NCBI RefSeq assembly: GCF_947242115.1
Contig: NC_074711.1
Coordinates: 7,816,434-7,880,433, forward strand
Source: Biomphalaria glabrata
Lineage: Eukaryota > Mollusca > Gastropoda > Planorbidae
Reading direction: 5' to 3'
DNA length: 64,000 bases
The position numbers and the translations under genes were made by a program. Below are positions 33,801 to 45,185 of the stretch, piece after piece. A model generated the notes under the pieces. The model searched no databases, was not told where the DNA came from, and was given only the letters and a program-made list of their open reading frames with translations. The first letter of the stretch is position 1, and each line of letters begins with the position of its first letter.

Positions 33801-36800
33801 AACTAACTCATTTAAGATCCCTTAATGAAAAACTATCAAATAAAGTGATTGGAAATGAAAAGAGAATATGTGATTTATGCATTTCTTTTGAGAATGAAAC
33901 TCTTTTAAAAAGTGAGCTAAGCTCTGCTCAAAATACTGTGAAAATCGACAAGGAAATGGAGGGCAAATGTAATGACCAGCTGAAAGATATTGAGGATAAA
34001 CCTCATTCTGCTAATGCTTTCACTTTAGATATGCAGTCAATGACATGCCAAGTGCAAGAATTACAGAAGAACTTTTGTCTAACAACTCAGATGATAGATC
34101 CATTAAAACAAGACGTTTCTGATATTTCAACTGTCGTCACAAAATTGAAAGCGTCTCTAGATAGTTTAGTTGATGAGCAAGGGAAAAAACTAAGTGACCA
34201 TGAAGATAAGGTATGTTTAATGTAGATGCGAGTTATCAATACACTCTACTAAATACAAAAGGAAAAACAGCGATATAAATAAATCATAATATGCAGTTTA
34301 AAACATATTCCTAAAAAATCTTATTGCTCTAACAACTCCCTCCCCCTTTTTTTTCAGTAGACACATCTGGATCTGTCTGTTTCAGAAATATAAATCAAGA
34401 ATTACTGTGGTTGAACTAGGAGAAAAGTGGAAAAATTATATATTGCATTCAATCACATAAAACAAAGAAACATACCGGTTCAAACGAAAAGACATCGCTC
34501 CACACCACATTCGTATAAAAAAAAAATTGATTACCCAAGCTATTCTCCACTAAACAGTCATTAGATAATGACTTTGCAATTAATTTAGTACAGGGGTTCT
34601 CATCCTGTGGATCGCAACCCCTTTGGGGGTCGATTGAGGATTTACCAGGGGTCGCCTAAGACTATCGACATTATGGATTGTTTTTGTCTACTCTTCTGTA
34701 TGTGTGTTTGTGTTGGGGCGTGGGGGTCGCGGCAGAGTGGGGGATTGTAAAAAGGGGTTGCCGAGCTTAAAAGGTTGAGAACCGCTGACATAAGCCATCA
34801 TGTATTAAAGCTGTTTTAAGAATTTCTTGCAAAGCCTCATATATATCCATAGGAGCACTGTAGTCTTTGGCAGTTGAGGTTAGGACATCATCTCCTTCCG
34901 CTTCGGACAATTTAAAAGCGATATCCTTGATGATGTCTGTTGACTATTATTTCAAATATGTTATAAGAAGCTTTGGTATTTTTGTAATATATAATTGTGA
35001 TAAATCCGTAATATATGAATTAAACATTGTACGTTTTAAAAAAGGTTGAATAATGCATCCATAAATTTGAATTTTAGAATCCATAACACATTGGATAACA
35101 TGAAAAATTGGATGAACTCCAAATGGTAGCAGGGGAGGAAAGCATGGGCTTTCCGTAGTGCTCTGCTAAGTTAGTTCCTTATAAATCCTCCATCCATTTC
35201 ATGTGACCCTTCAGTTGTCTCTCTGCAGCTATTGGACACACTTGTAAGATATGCACCACTGTTTCCTCTGCGTGCCCCATTAGTTAAATCAGGGGGGGGT
35301 ATGTCATTTGTAACGAAAATAATATTTACATGCTTCCAATCGTATCTGCTCTCTATGAGGTAAATGACTTTGAACCTGGCAAACAGATCAAATGATAATT
35401 TCTATGAAAGAACGCATGTCTGTAGACAACATTTCCTCCTACTTTCCAAATCCACTCAACATCTCATTGCACTTGCCAGAATTCCAATGAAAGTCAAAGT
35501 TAAAGGTTTTTAGGAGACATAAATAATTTCACTGTGGAACTTTTTTCTTTAATCAGGCCTCGACCCAATTCTGGATCAAGCGTTTACAGCCCTGTTTCTA
35601 TTCGTCTCTGTTGTACCTTCTTCCATTTGCAATAATATATGTATTTCTGGAAACAGCCTGTTAGTTATCCAATTGAAATACAGAAAATTGTCACGTGTGT
35701 GGAATGTGACTAGGAAATACTAACGTAAAAAGAGACACGTCAAAAAGAAATTATTTCATTGATTTGTAATTGTTAATGAGGAGAAATACATATTTCAAGA
35801 ATAGAATTAGGCCTACATATTGTACCGTGATTAAACAATAAGCTTAGGCAATGCAAATCAGATAGTTACATTAGGTCTCCAATTAATATTTTGTAACATC
35901 ATAGTTATAAACGAAAATAATTTACTGTTGGGGGTCGTGAATATGTGAGGAATTGTAAAAAGGGGTCGCCAAGCTAAAAAGGTTGAGAACCGCTGATTTA
36001 GTATAATGAATTTGGTATCAATCCTTATTTAAACAAAGCTTTTGGCCGCTGGCAACTCTACCTACACAGATGTAAGGTTACATAACTCTGTCAATTCTAA
36101 AAGCTATCCAATAAGAAGTTTCAACAGCTCCTACATTATATTTATGCTATCGCTACTTTCCAAATGGGTAGGACTACCAAATGGAAAGCTACTTAGACTT
36201 CTTGAGACCAAAATACAACACAGTACCGTGGACACACGTAGACGGCAAAAAGAAAACCAATTGGACCATAGGCGGACAACGGTTAAGTCTGCATGGGATG
36301 TAAAAAACTGCCCTTCTTGGACTCGAAGACAAGCCTTATTATTATCATTTGCCATCAGCGTCAGGTCTAAATTTCTTTCCTTTACATTATGTTATAGCTC
36401 CTTCTTCGTAGTCGAAGATGAGCACATTTCTCATTTCTTATGGACTCAAAGATGACTTAAGTCCAATCCTCGCTTTAAAAAGCCGGCCGCATACGTGGCA
36501 TGGGTGGGTTAGGTCAGTTGCAGATAGGTCTGCTTCTTCTCTCAGCTTTTTGTTGGTTCGGCGCTCTTTCACCCTGGCCACTCTTCTTGCTTCAACTCTT
36601 GAGACTCCGGGACTTCACGCCATGAGGAGCGATCGAGAGCTAGTGCTTCCCAGCCGTGAATGTCAATATCGCATTCCTTGAAGGACCTTACATAATGTAA
36701 TGCATATCTGTCGGCTAATCTCTGATAATCGCTATCAAAATGAAATATTTGTTTGTTCGACTTCATAGACTCGGCTGATAGAGCCTTAATAGAAGCATAG

Positions 36801-39022
36801 GAGTTTTGCAACTTCCGTTTTAACTATTGAAGTAAAAGTAAAACCATACTGTGAAATATCGTTTTTATATTTTCTTTTCCTCACGTACTTTCTTCGTTAA
36901 TCATTTTAATGGGTTGTTCTATAATTTGAAAAAAAAAAACAAAAAAAAAACTTATTTTCTTATCTTTAAAAAAAAAGACGTTACTTCAAAAAAAGAAAAT
37001 GATTACGCCCTACGCGTCATGCATCTAATCATGCATGATAACCAATGATTTAAATTCTGCCAAATTATTGGTTTTCCTGGCAACTCATTCCATTCTCTAA
37101 TAGCATCAGGGAAGAAGGAGCATTTGTACAAATTTGTCCTAGCAAATGGAACAAGGAATGTGTCTTTATCATTGTGTCTTTTATTAGTTTATTTTGTATT
37201 TGAAGATTTTGGTTTAGTGTTATATCAATATTGGGATTCCATGATAGTTTTTTTCATTTATTTTAACATTTAGGTATTTCTCTATGGTGGTTAACTTTAT
37301 CGAAAGCCTTTAGAAAAATCTTATAAGAGATCATCTATTTGCTAACTATTATCTAATCAGTTTAAAAAAATCCTCACTCAGTCCTATTAGTTGTGTTTCA
37401 CATGATCTAACTTTCTAAAGCCATGTTGGTTTTGAGTAAGAACATTATCTTTGTCTAAATGGTTTTAATGTATTGCTACATATTATGTGTTCTAGGATTT
37501 TACATGTGATGCTGGTAAGTGATACTGGTCAGTTGTTTCTTGGGTCAGATTTTACTCCTTTTTAAATATTAGGCTGACGCTAGCTTTTTTCACTCTCTTG
37601 GTACTCTGCCCTGGTTAAGAGATGCCTGGAAAAGTATTTTGAACACTGGTGCTAGCTCATTACTTAGTTCTTTGATTAATCTAGCTGGAATACCTTAAAT
37701 AACATGGACTAAAAAATATCGGCGTATTACTAATTATTATCATTAGAAATCTAATATATTAGACGTATTCTTTTTTAATGATTAGCCTAATTATTTAATG
37801 TTTATTTTTTTTTAAATTTATTTTTATCAAGGTATATGGGCAGTTTGTTCAAATGTCACAGGAGATAAAGGACTTACGTGAGTATTTTAAGTAGATTTTT
37901 TATATTATTATTTATTTCCTATTAAAATTAATATATGTTGCGTGACAATTCTTATTGTCGATTGAAGAACTTCGTTAAAAAAATCGATGATTACATAATC
38001 CAATATTTAAATATAAAAAAATCTGCTATGTACGGGACATAGTGGGTTATGCGAACTCCATCGAGAGGCTGATAAAAATCCTGATAGAGCACACATCATT
38101 TTAGTTTTCTCTAGCTGAGTTGTGTTATTCATACCATGCGGTCTGTAGGGAAGATGATCTAAAGGTCTTTTGTTTCTGTGGCACATAGTTAACGAGGGTG
38201 TCATGTGGCCAGCACAACGACCAACCGCCTTTACTTTTCTCTAACTTACTTCAGGCTGGGGAACTCGAAGGTGTCCTAAAGATCCCAAAATAAAAAAAAT
38301 CTAAGCATTCACCAGGACTCGAACTTGGGATCCCCGGTTTGGAAGCCAACCTTCACCACTCAGCCACCAGGACTGTGTTGATGAACGTCTAAATGCAGCT
38401 TGAAGACTTTGTCCCCGTTAAATGCGATCCTTTGACATTTGTTTAAAAACTAAAAACGTACGAAAATAATAGTACAGCACATTTTAAGACAAGCCAAATA
38501 TATGGATAATCATTCTCTCCATCATTACACGTACAATGCTGCTGTTCACGTCTCTCATTACCATTGTTGTTGTGTTTTTTTTTAACAGATCAGCATGTCG
38601 GCTTTTATGTAGATGTTGATTCAAAAAAAACAATGAATTTAAGAGCTACAAGAAATTTAACCTGCTTTGATCATGAGCTGTTTAATGAAGGCAAGCACTT
38701 TAATCTAAGGACTGGAATTTTTGTTGTCCCATGCAGTGGTTTATATTTGTGCAGCTTGATATTGGAAATAGACCAAGATAATGACATAGAATTTAATATC
38801 CACGTGAAACCAAAGTTTGAAAAAGAAACTATTAAAGGTATAACTCATCTTAAAAATAAAGATACAATTGCTTCTGTGGCTTTTCCCATAGATTTAAACA
38901 AAGAGGATAAGATGTATATTAGACCAATTAAGGATTGTTTCAATTTAAACATCAGCCATACGTCATATTTTGCTTGCGTATTAATCAAAAAGTTTTTCCG
39001 AGTTGAAACTTTACATAAATGA
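27702..39022 (+). CDS. Gene C: coiled-coil / C1q-domain protein (six exons, 5' end not seen)
   Basis: Exons 27702-27800, 29348-29465, 33041-33118, 33441-34210, 37832-37877, 38589-39022; joined 1545 bases, open for 514 codons to TGA. Order: short coiled coil (1-33), YW and ECISKC block (34-72), DDC linker (73-98), long coiled coil (about 99-355), short linker, and C1q-like head (about 371-514) with RTGIFVVPCSGLYLCSLILE and LNKEDKMYIRPI. Intron phases 0-1-1-0-1 equal those of B and D. Divergent from gene B (first visible exons 11.1 kb apart) and in tandem with gene D. Introns hold a 33-bp minisatellite, a solo LTR, a composite hAT element and LINE fragments. Inferred role as for gene B. Confidence 0.82.
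28000..28340. repeat. Interspersed repeat of LINE-like type
   Basis: Contains ggttaccatgctgtgtgggc and gggagaatgccctggctgaa with a weak + strand frame (HAVWATLLRPWENALAERGK), which I take to be part of an old LINE. In intron 1 of gene C. Confidence 0.4.
28795..29012 (+). repeat. tRNA-derived SINE (family A), copy 3
   Basis: ggtggctgagtggtaaagcg and taggttcgaatccttg are clear A and B boxes; the body ends in acatcatctgatcgtaagg. Confidence 0.85.
29348..29465 (+). CDS. Gene C exon 2 (W / CxxxC block)
   Basis: 118 bases, acceptor cattttcag, donor ccat/gtaagt. Encodes VLQVGEYWLEERDNKTFTDI then YQFLTNQTAECISKCSSIP. Confidence 0.85.
29645..30347. repeat. 33-bp minisatellite, about 21 copies
   Basis: Unit tgtcgaagtattttcttggt then gagattaggataa, with ttagga / ttagaa / taagaa variants. 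In intron 2 of gene C, 180 bp after exon 2. The 11-codon open translation is an artefact of unit length. Confidence 0.95.
30486..30687 (+). repeat. tRNA-derived SINE (family A), copy 4, cut by an LTR
   Basis: Decayed A/B boxes (gatgaccaatagctaaagcg, ggtatcgaatcccg), then the family body to ctaaccgtcggtcatagata, where the solo LTR begins. Confidence 0.65.
30688..31209 (+). mobile_element. Solo LTR with 4-bp target duplication
   Basis: Begins tgttataaccctattcgcga, ends gagagaatcgtaaca; direct repeats atac flank it (30684-30687, 31210-31213). No internal coding region. It is the best preserved member of a family also seen at 13683, 18568 and 46000/49945. Confidence 0.8.
31214..31395 (+). mobile_element. 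LINE 3' coding fragment
   Basis: The frame gives DPKEKERLDGPEIHGVVIRK and LLERLARNRDAWRKRHHKQK, like the extreme C-terminus of LINE ORF2 proteins. Lies between the two halves of an interrupted SINE. Confidence 0.45.
31745..32240 (-). mobile_element. LINE C-terminal fragment (minus strand)
   Basis: Minus-strand frames give RRGDLWWRLKKGGTHKYC, SLETVEHILH and LDQYWSYEAIRRTAEFLAKA, as in the terminal region of RNase H-type LINEs. Frames are broken. A related remnant lies at 35090-35290. Confidence 0.6.
32260..33040. other. Intron 2 of gene C, remainder
   Basis: GC-rich patch at 32345-32400 (ggagggggcgattgcccct, ccccacccccggatccgcc) that may be a MITE end; otherwise nothing recognised. Confidence 0.4.
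33041..33118 (+). CDS. Gene C exon 3 (acidic/cysteine linker)
   Basis: 78 bases, acceptor ttttttcacgaag, donor aaag/gttgtt. Encodes GSEDDCQAADTTEPCDTPVM then IPILK. The acceptor is preceded by a good pyrimidine tract. Confidence 0.75.
33441..34210 (+). CDS. Gene C exon 4 (long coiled coil)
   Basis: 770 bases, acceptor gtatttcacag, donor ataag/gtatgt. Begins DDKEPSHILLRIESMENSV; K/E/Q-rich heptads run to LVDEQGKKLSDHEDK. Confidence 0.88.
34591..35995. mobile_element. Composite hAT-type element with 8-bp target duplication
   Basis: Left end caggggttctcatcctgtgg and right end aaggttgagaaccgctg are inverted, with a perfect 8-bp duplication atttagta (34583-34590 and 35996-36003). A second copy of the right end occurs inside, at 34720-34787, so 34591-34787 is itself a complete-looking mini-element. 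The middle (34800-35900) includes a LINE remnant and unrecognised sequence. In intron 4 of gene C. Confidence 0.85.
35090..35295 (-). mobile_element. LINE C-terminal remnant inside the hAT element
   Basis: gcagctattggacacacttg and gatatgcaccactgtttcct match the minus-strand LINE fragment at 31930-31990. Nested in 34591-35995. Confidence 0.55.
36410..36800 (-). mobile_element. LINE 3' end with zinc-finger-like C-terminus
   Basis: Minus-strand frames contain DIDIHGWEALALDRSSWREV and HPCHVCGRLFKARIGLKS, a common C-terminal pattern in invertebrate LINEs. Frame-broken. Confidence 0.65.
36977..37640 (-). mobile_element. CR1/L2-like LINE fragment with reverse transcriptase remnant
   Basis: 3' tail gacgttacttcaaaaaaaga at the left; decayed minus-strand reverse transcriptase (NRPVSLTSITCKILEHII-like, then KPTWL, CETQLIGLSEDFF) further right. 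In intron 4 of gene C, just before exon 5. Confidence 0.75.
37832..37877 (+). CDS. Gene C exon 5 (tiny linker exon)
   Basis: 46 bases, acceptor tatttttatcaag, donor cttac/gtgagt. Encodes VYGQFVQMSQEIKDL plus one base; continues the coiled coil into the C1q exon. Confidence 0.75.
38140..38378 (-). repeat. tRNA-derived SINE (family A), copy 5
   Basis: Reverse-oriented: caggactcgaacttggga and aagccaac...cactcagccacc are the B and A boxes on the minus strand. In intron 5 of gene C. Confidence 0.85.
38589..39022 (+). CDS. Gene C exon 6 (C1q-like head)
   Basis: 434 bases to TGA, acceptor ttttttttaacag. Encodes QHVGFYVDVDSKKTMNLRAT, then FNLRTGIFVVPCSGLYLCSL, closing ISHTSYFACVLIKKF with a basic tail. 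Confidence 0.88.
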
Positions 39023-39207
39023 ATTCAATTATCTTACTTCACTACTATAGAATCATCTATGCTTCTTATATTTTACTATAATTATTGATATCTCAAATTT
39101 TTCTTCTTGACAGTAATTATTATAATAATTTTTATTAATACTTGTAAGCTTTAAATATAGGTTTACTGAAGTGTTATATCTATTGCTAACGAAAAGAGAT
39201 ATTTTGT

Positions 39208-39500
39208 TTTTTATTTTTACAAAGCTTATATCAACTCTCTGTCTGTCTGTATGTAAAGAGTTTGTATAATATCATTCTCCCAAACCTAATCTCGGATCAC
39301 GCTGAAATTTGGCACAATTATTTCTTTTACCTGACAACACAAAAATAAAACACAATTAACCAATTAGTGAATTAACTATTGGTAATAATTATTTTGTTTG
39401 GTAACTTGAACAAGGGAATTAAATCGTGTAAGTTTAATTTGTCCTTAGATACTCTTGAGCGCTGATAATGCATTAAAAAAAAGATCATGCAAACATTCAC
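39208..39500 (+). repeat. Interspersed repeat (aaagcttatatcaact family)
   Basis: tttttacaaagcttatatca then ctctgtctgtctgtatgtaa and ccaattagtgaattaac. Same family as 2900, 56980 and 62285; 186 bp after the gene C stop. Confidence 0.7.
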
Positions 39501-40195
39501 CAAGATAACCCCCTTCTTCCCTCCCCCTTTTCACAACTGGCCCAGACAAGAGATAGGATCCTAGCGCATTGAGAAAGCTAAAAGATAAACAAACTCAATT
39601 GGTTAAAACTATTTCTAATCGCTCAGATGTATTATGTCTAGTTCCGCCACACATATAATTACACAACTGATCCAAACTAATTGATACAATTAATATTAAA
39701 ATAAACTTTACTTTTCTAAAAAAAAAAAAAAATGTTTTTTATGATTTTCTTGTTTTAACATGTATACAAAAGTTTTATTTGTCAAAAATAAATTAGAACT
39801 TATGTGTTTTCTTGTGTAAAAGCTACTAGTGTTAAACGAAAGCATTTATTTTTGCTGAAAAAAAAATTAATAATGCATTCTGTATGCAGTTAACTTTACA
39901 TATTTTTAAAACAGAGAAATATTTTAGTAGAAAGTGGTAAATGTTTTTTTTATAGTAGTGTCTATTGATACTACTCCCCGACATCAGACAAAAAGAAGGA
40001 CTTTTTCCAAAGAACAGAATTGAGAGGTCGTTCATTAAATCTCTGTCTGAAGCTCCACTATCCCCATAATTTCACCATATCCTTTTGGCGTCGTCACGGA
40101 TCCTTCAGCCATTGCTAATGGAATCTTATGTCCCTCCCCCATTTAGTAACTGAGAAAATATAATCCGGGAACTATATATGGCTTCTTCTGTCAGA
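39500..40195. other. AT-rich intergenic sequence, genes C-D
   Basis: No exon or RNA gene recognised; poly-A at 39720 and a cccccttcttccctccccct run at 39510. Confidence 0.5.
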
Positions 40196-40545
40196 ATCTG
40201 GCGTGACTGATCAAGTCAATTCTGGAGCGGCAGAGTTTGTCACAGTTCGTGCATATATATATATATACATCTGTCCTAGGGCTAGCTAACAAGGCAGCTT
40301 TCTTTTTCTTTCTCTTGGCTGACGCAGCTTCGTTTCTTTTGCACTCGGCAAAGTTCGTACCATCACGTACAGTCTGTCTCCATGCTGTCCGGTCTTGGGC
40401 TATCTTCTCCCACATACTTTGTTTGATGCCCGTGGTTCTCATGTCTCGCTTACAGACATCTCTATAGATTAGTCTTGGGCGGCCCTTGGAACTGACTTCC
40501 CCCTGCAAGTTTAGCGTATATGCATCCCCCGTCGTCCTGTTGGAG
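40195..40545 (-). mobile_element. LINE 3' end (minus strand)
   Basis: Minus-strand open frame with GRPRLIYRDVCKRDMRTTGI, AQDRTAWRQTVRDGTNFAEC and a finger-like CTNCDKLCRSRIDLISHARF, the classical C-terminus of many molluscan LINE ORF2 proteins. It joins a family-B SINE piece (40545-40618). Confidence 0.75.
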
Positions 40546-41074
40546 GTTTGGACTAGGAAGTAAATTATCTTCAACTCTAAAGGAACATCCCAAACATGTA
40601 AAACAAACCTAACAAACATTGTATTATTTACATTTGGAAATATATGGAATAATTGCTTATAAAAGATTTTTTTTTAAAGCTACTATCTATGTGTTGAAAT
40701 TCCATGCACATTTTCTTGAGATTGTACTTTGTGATTGAACTCTCACAGAAAATCTTATTTATCTTTTTTTTTTCACTTGCATAGTAAATTCTTTTTTTAA
40801 CATTAGATTATGCCAGTAATATAAGAATTAAACATCTTAAGGAGATCTGTAAAAAAAATTTTAAGATTAAAAAAAAATCATCTTTTAGATAGTTATGAAC
40901 AGGTTTGTGTTGTCACTTAACCGTAAAGTAAAAGCAAATATTCATAAAATCAGAGAAAACAAGGTCACAAAGACAGTTTGTGTGGAAACACAAACTCAAA
41001 ATCGGCCCCCGAAGTGGTCCGCTCGGGCAGGTAAAAAGGAAGATTTGAATATTTTCAGAGAGAATATCAGAAAC

Positions 41075-42290
41075 TATGAACTACAAACTATCTACTACAA
41101 CCTTAACAACTACAACCCTATCAACAACTACAACCCTATCAACAACTACAACCTTATCAACAACTACAACCCTATCAACAACTACAACCCTATCAACAAC
41201 TACAACCTTATCAACAACTACAACCCTATCAACAACTACAACTTATCAACAACTACAACCTTAACAACAACAACCCTATCAACAACTACAACCTTATCAA
41301 CAACTACAACCCTATCAACAACTACAACCTTATCAACAACTACAACCCTATCAACAACTACAACCCTATCAACAACTACAACCTTATCAACAACTACAAC
41401 CCTATCAACAACTACAACATTATCAACAACTACAACCCTATCAACAACTACAACCTTATCAACAACTACAACCCTATCAACAACTACAACCCTATCAACA
41501 ACTACAACCTTATCAACAACTACAACCCTATCAACAACTACAACTTATCAACAACTACAACCTTAACAACTACAACCCTATCAACAACTACAACCTTATC
41601 AACAACTACAACCTTAACAACTACAACCCTATCAACAACTACAACCTTATCAACAACTACAACCCTATCAACGACTACAACCTTATCAACAACTACAACC
41701 CTATCAACAACTACAACCTTATCAACAACTACAACCCTATCAACAACTACAACCTTATCAACAACTACAACCCTATCAACAACTACAACCTTATCAACAA
41801 CTACAACCCTATCAACAACTACAACCCTATCAACAACTACAACTTATCAACAACTACAAACTATCACCAACTACAACCCTATCAACAACTACAACTTATC
41901 AACAACTACAACCTTAACAACTACAACCCTATCAACAACTACAACCTTATCAACAACTACAACCCTATCAACAACTACAACTTATCAACAACTACAACCC
42001 TATCAACAACTACAACCCTATCAACAACTACAACCTTATCAACAACTACAACCCTATCAACAACTACAACCTTATCAACAACTACAACCCTATCAACAAC
42101 TACAACCTTATCAACAACTACAACCCTATCAACAACTACAACCTTATCAACAACTACAAACTATCACCAACTACAACCCTATCAACAACTACAACCTTAT
42201 CAACAACTACAACCCTATCAACAACTACAACCCTATCAACAACTACAACTTATCAACAACTACAAACTATCACCAACTACAACCTTATCT
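41075..42290. repeat. 18-bp minisatellite (acaactacaaccctatca), about 67 units
   Basis: 18-bp units alternate between ccctatca and ccttatca forms, giving a partial 36-bp higher-order period. Occasional variants: aacttatca, aaccttaac, aactatcacc, one aacgac. The translated Thr/Ser/Leu repeat is not a gene. Confidence 0.95.
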
Positions 42291-42559
42291 CCGTCGATAC
42301 ACAAAGAAGAGACGTGCTCGAAAGTGTTGTCGATACTGTTGTAGTGTTAGTTCGACTGATTCTATTAAAGGCAATGGACGGTTGACAGATCTTGTTTGGT
42401 GCCCCAACGGTCAACAGTCTAAGGTATAGTGAAAGTGAAGTTAAATGTGAACCTGGCCCCACTGATGCTATTGAATGTAATTGATCTAATTATTTTGTTA
42501 AAGGTTAATCTCTTATTGAAAGCCTCAATAACAACCACAAAAAAGCTTCTCCTTTAATG

Positions 42560-42960
42560 GTTGTAGTGGTACCCGTACTATTACTGGTATTCCCAGCATC
42601 TTTACAGTCCTCAGGCAATGCCGCTTAAGCTGGCTTGAACATGTTCGCCGGATGGAGGATAATCGCATCCCGAAAGTCATTCTCTACGGACAACTCGCGA
42701 ATGGCTCAAGAAAAACTGGTTGCCCCTCACCTCCGTTACATGGATGTAATAAAACGTGACCTCAAATCAGTGAACATTGATACTGACCATTGGGAAGACA
42801 TAGCCCTAGACCGCACTAGTTGGAGAGAGACAGTGACCAAGAAAGCTATGGACAGCGAAAAAACATGGGCATCAGCTCTGGAAGAAAAACGTACAATGCG
42901 AAAAATGGCCAGCTCCTCGACTGTCAGGGGGAGGTATGGCGAGAATGGATATGTTACTTT
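42560..42960 (+). mobile_element. LINE 3' end fragment
   Basis: Frames give VILYGQLANGSRKTG, HLRYMDVIKRDLKSVNIDTD and ALDRTSWRETV, as in LINE ORF2 C-termini; one frame change between them. Confidence 0.7.
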
Positions 42961-43124
42961 GATATTTTGGTATGATAGTCATATCCCCACGTATAGGTAC
43001 CCCCAGGTTGTGACTGTGAATAGTCTTGTACGTGTTGTGAACTGAATGGTTTAGTCTTCGTTGTTGTGTGAGAGAGTGTATTAGTCAGTGAGGTCTTCTT
43101 CCCGGTCCAGGAAGGTTGGACGTT

Positions 43125-43330
43125 TGTTTGTAAAATGTTTTACATGTTTCGGATATTCCTTCAGAGTTGAAGATAGTTTACTTCATAGTCCAAACCTCCC
43201 GCTGGACGATGGGGGATGGGAGCGGGCAGGGTTTGAACCCTCGACCGTCGATAAATCCGAACGACAGTCCAGCGCACAAACCGCACGACCAGGCAGCCAT
43301 CCTGGACTGGTGGTCAAAGTCGTCATACGA
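43125..43330 (+). repeat. SINE family B, best copy
   Basis: tttgtaaaatgttttacatg, ttccttcagagttgaagata, gggtttgaaccctcgaccg, then ccgcacgaccaggcagccat; read on the minus strand it has tRNA-like A and B boxes (ggctgcctggtcgtgcgg, gagggttcaaaccct). Confidence 0.75.
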
Positions 43331-43774
43331 CTGAAGGTGGCCAACATTACTATTACAGTTTAGTTCATATGAAACACTGCTTATTAATTGTTGTTTAAGA
43401 TAAGTTGTTTACAAAAAGTTTAAAACAGTTTGTATAAATGTACTGACAATGTAGTTAATAGTTATCTCCCTTACTAAATAGTCTCCCGTATTTTTTTTTA
43501 CTATCAAAAGTAAATAGTTGTAAAAATTGTATTATTTTATGATAAAATGCATGCATAGTTGATTTAAAAAAATAAATTTTTCGCTTTCAGAAAAAAAAAA
43601 AAAGTAGCAGTTGCACCAGAACTTTGAAAGGTCTAAAATATGATTTCGGATTTTCAGTATCTTTTCTAGTTTACGAGATCTAAACGGAACAGACAGAGGG
43701 ACGGACAGAAATACCACATAAAATTAATAGCGGCTATTTTCCTTTCAGGGGCCGCTAAAAACGAACATTTTTAC

Positions 43775-44795
43775 ATTATAAATCAATGACTGTCGGACGT
43801 AGGACACTTACAGTATCCCAAAGAAGAAGATTACGAGACCTGGAGACTTTTGAATAATTATATGGGCGCATCGGTTTAAAAGGGTTAATAAGTGGGCCAG
43901 AAAGATAGAATTCTTTTAATCTCGGCTAGCAACAAATTATCAACTGTCCAATTATTTAAATCAATCAATCTATCAATCAGTCAATTAATAATTATATATA
44001 TTATATATATATTCTCCATTCAGACAGTGCGATCTATAGGGCAGATGATACTAAGGTTATTTGTTTCCATGGCTATATTTATAAATGTTTATATAACTTC
44101 AACGGGAACGCCCGTTATTATTAGTTTAGGTTTCAAACTACATTGTGTTGAAATTGATACAGTAACACTTAAATTAAGGTTTGTTTTATTTTTACATTTA
44201 TATTTTATTAAAAATATATACTGAGAGATACACTGAGAGATGTTTGGCTATGACTAGACATGGAATAACTCAGATCCATACACATGTTTTTATAATTTGT
44301 ATGAGAAAAAAATTCGTATTAAATTTTAAAAAAATGACCATATGTAGCCGATGCACCCGTTTTTAGCATAGTTGAATTGGATTAGCTAGACTTTTAAAAA
44401 GGAGAATTCTTAGAACAACGGGCATATAGACTACACAAATTAATAGGGTTTTTCCCTTTCTTTAACCACTGTTAAGTAATAAAGTATTTTTTCTCCTTAT
44501 AAACTTTAAAAATTCATGTAAACAGACACATGCACTTGATTTTGTTTTCCATTCATTCACATGTAGTTCTACATCTGTAATCTGATTTTTTTAAGTTCTT
44601 GGAATCGACATTTATATTTTAATAATTAATTTCAATCTATTTGAATTCCAGTTTTGTTTTTGTTTTTGTTTATTCAAACATGTGATAGCAGAACGACTAG
44701 CAAGGTATGTAGCCTACAACCCACATTTATGAAATAGATTTAAGTCTACTTTGGCTACTCAAAAAAGGTAAAGCTCCGCTTTCAGTTCTTGTGAT
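43775..44795. other. AT-rich region upstream of gene D
   Basis: No exon recognised. A 110-codon frame at 43892-44224 is partly SINE-like (cagacagtgcgatctatagg) and hydrophobic by AT content; not called. Confidence 0.4.
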
Positions 44796-45012
44796 ATTCA
44801 GGGCAGACAATGTTAAGGTTATCTTCTTATGTGGCCCAAGGTTAACGAGGGTGTCAACCGCATTTACTTTTCCCCAACTAATGTAGGGTTCCCATTAGAG
44901 CTGGGTGGACTCAGAGGTGCCTTTAATTAAGATCCCGAATTCAAAATCCAAGTCTTGTCCGAGTTTCGAGCCCAGGACCTCGGGTTCAGAAGCCAGTCTT
45001 CTTAACACTCGC
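44795..45012 (-). repeat. tRNA-derived SINE (family A), copy 6
   Basis: Minus orientation: gagtttcgagcccaggacct (B box) and ctgggtggactcagaggtgc body. Confidence 0.75.
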
Positions 45013-45185
45013 GGAATTTAGGCGCTTTCAGAATAGGAATTATAAGGCACTTTGGCAACTAGTCTTTGATAAATGTTGATATAAAAGGAAGAAGAACAAA
45101 ATCTAGAGATACAAGCCAAATATGTTTCTGAGTTCCAACATATAATTATTATTATATTAATATTATTTTTTTTACCAAATTTATT

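Larger units (their letters stand above)
40955..43770 (+). repeat. Interspersed repeat with ggccgctaaaaa end (copy 2, expanded)
   Basis: Left block 40965-41065 and right block 43430-43765 match 17510-17620 and 18000-18300. Compared with copy 1 it has gained an 18-bp minisatellite (41075-42290), a LINE 3' end and a family-B SINE. Confidence 0.65.

Noticed and set aside
40895-41566. 223-codon frame with Asn/Tyr then Thr/Ser/Leu repeats
   Set aside because: Starts in an interspersed repeat also present at 17510 and runs into an 18-bp satellite; the frame slips between repeats.
43892-44224. 110-codon hydrophobic frame upstream of gene D as a signal-peptide exon
   Set aside because: Hydrophobicity follows AT richness, the sequence is partly SINE-derived, and no donor of suitable phase was identified.
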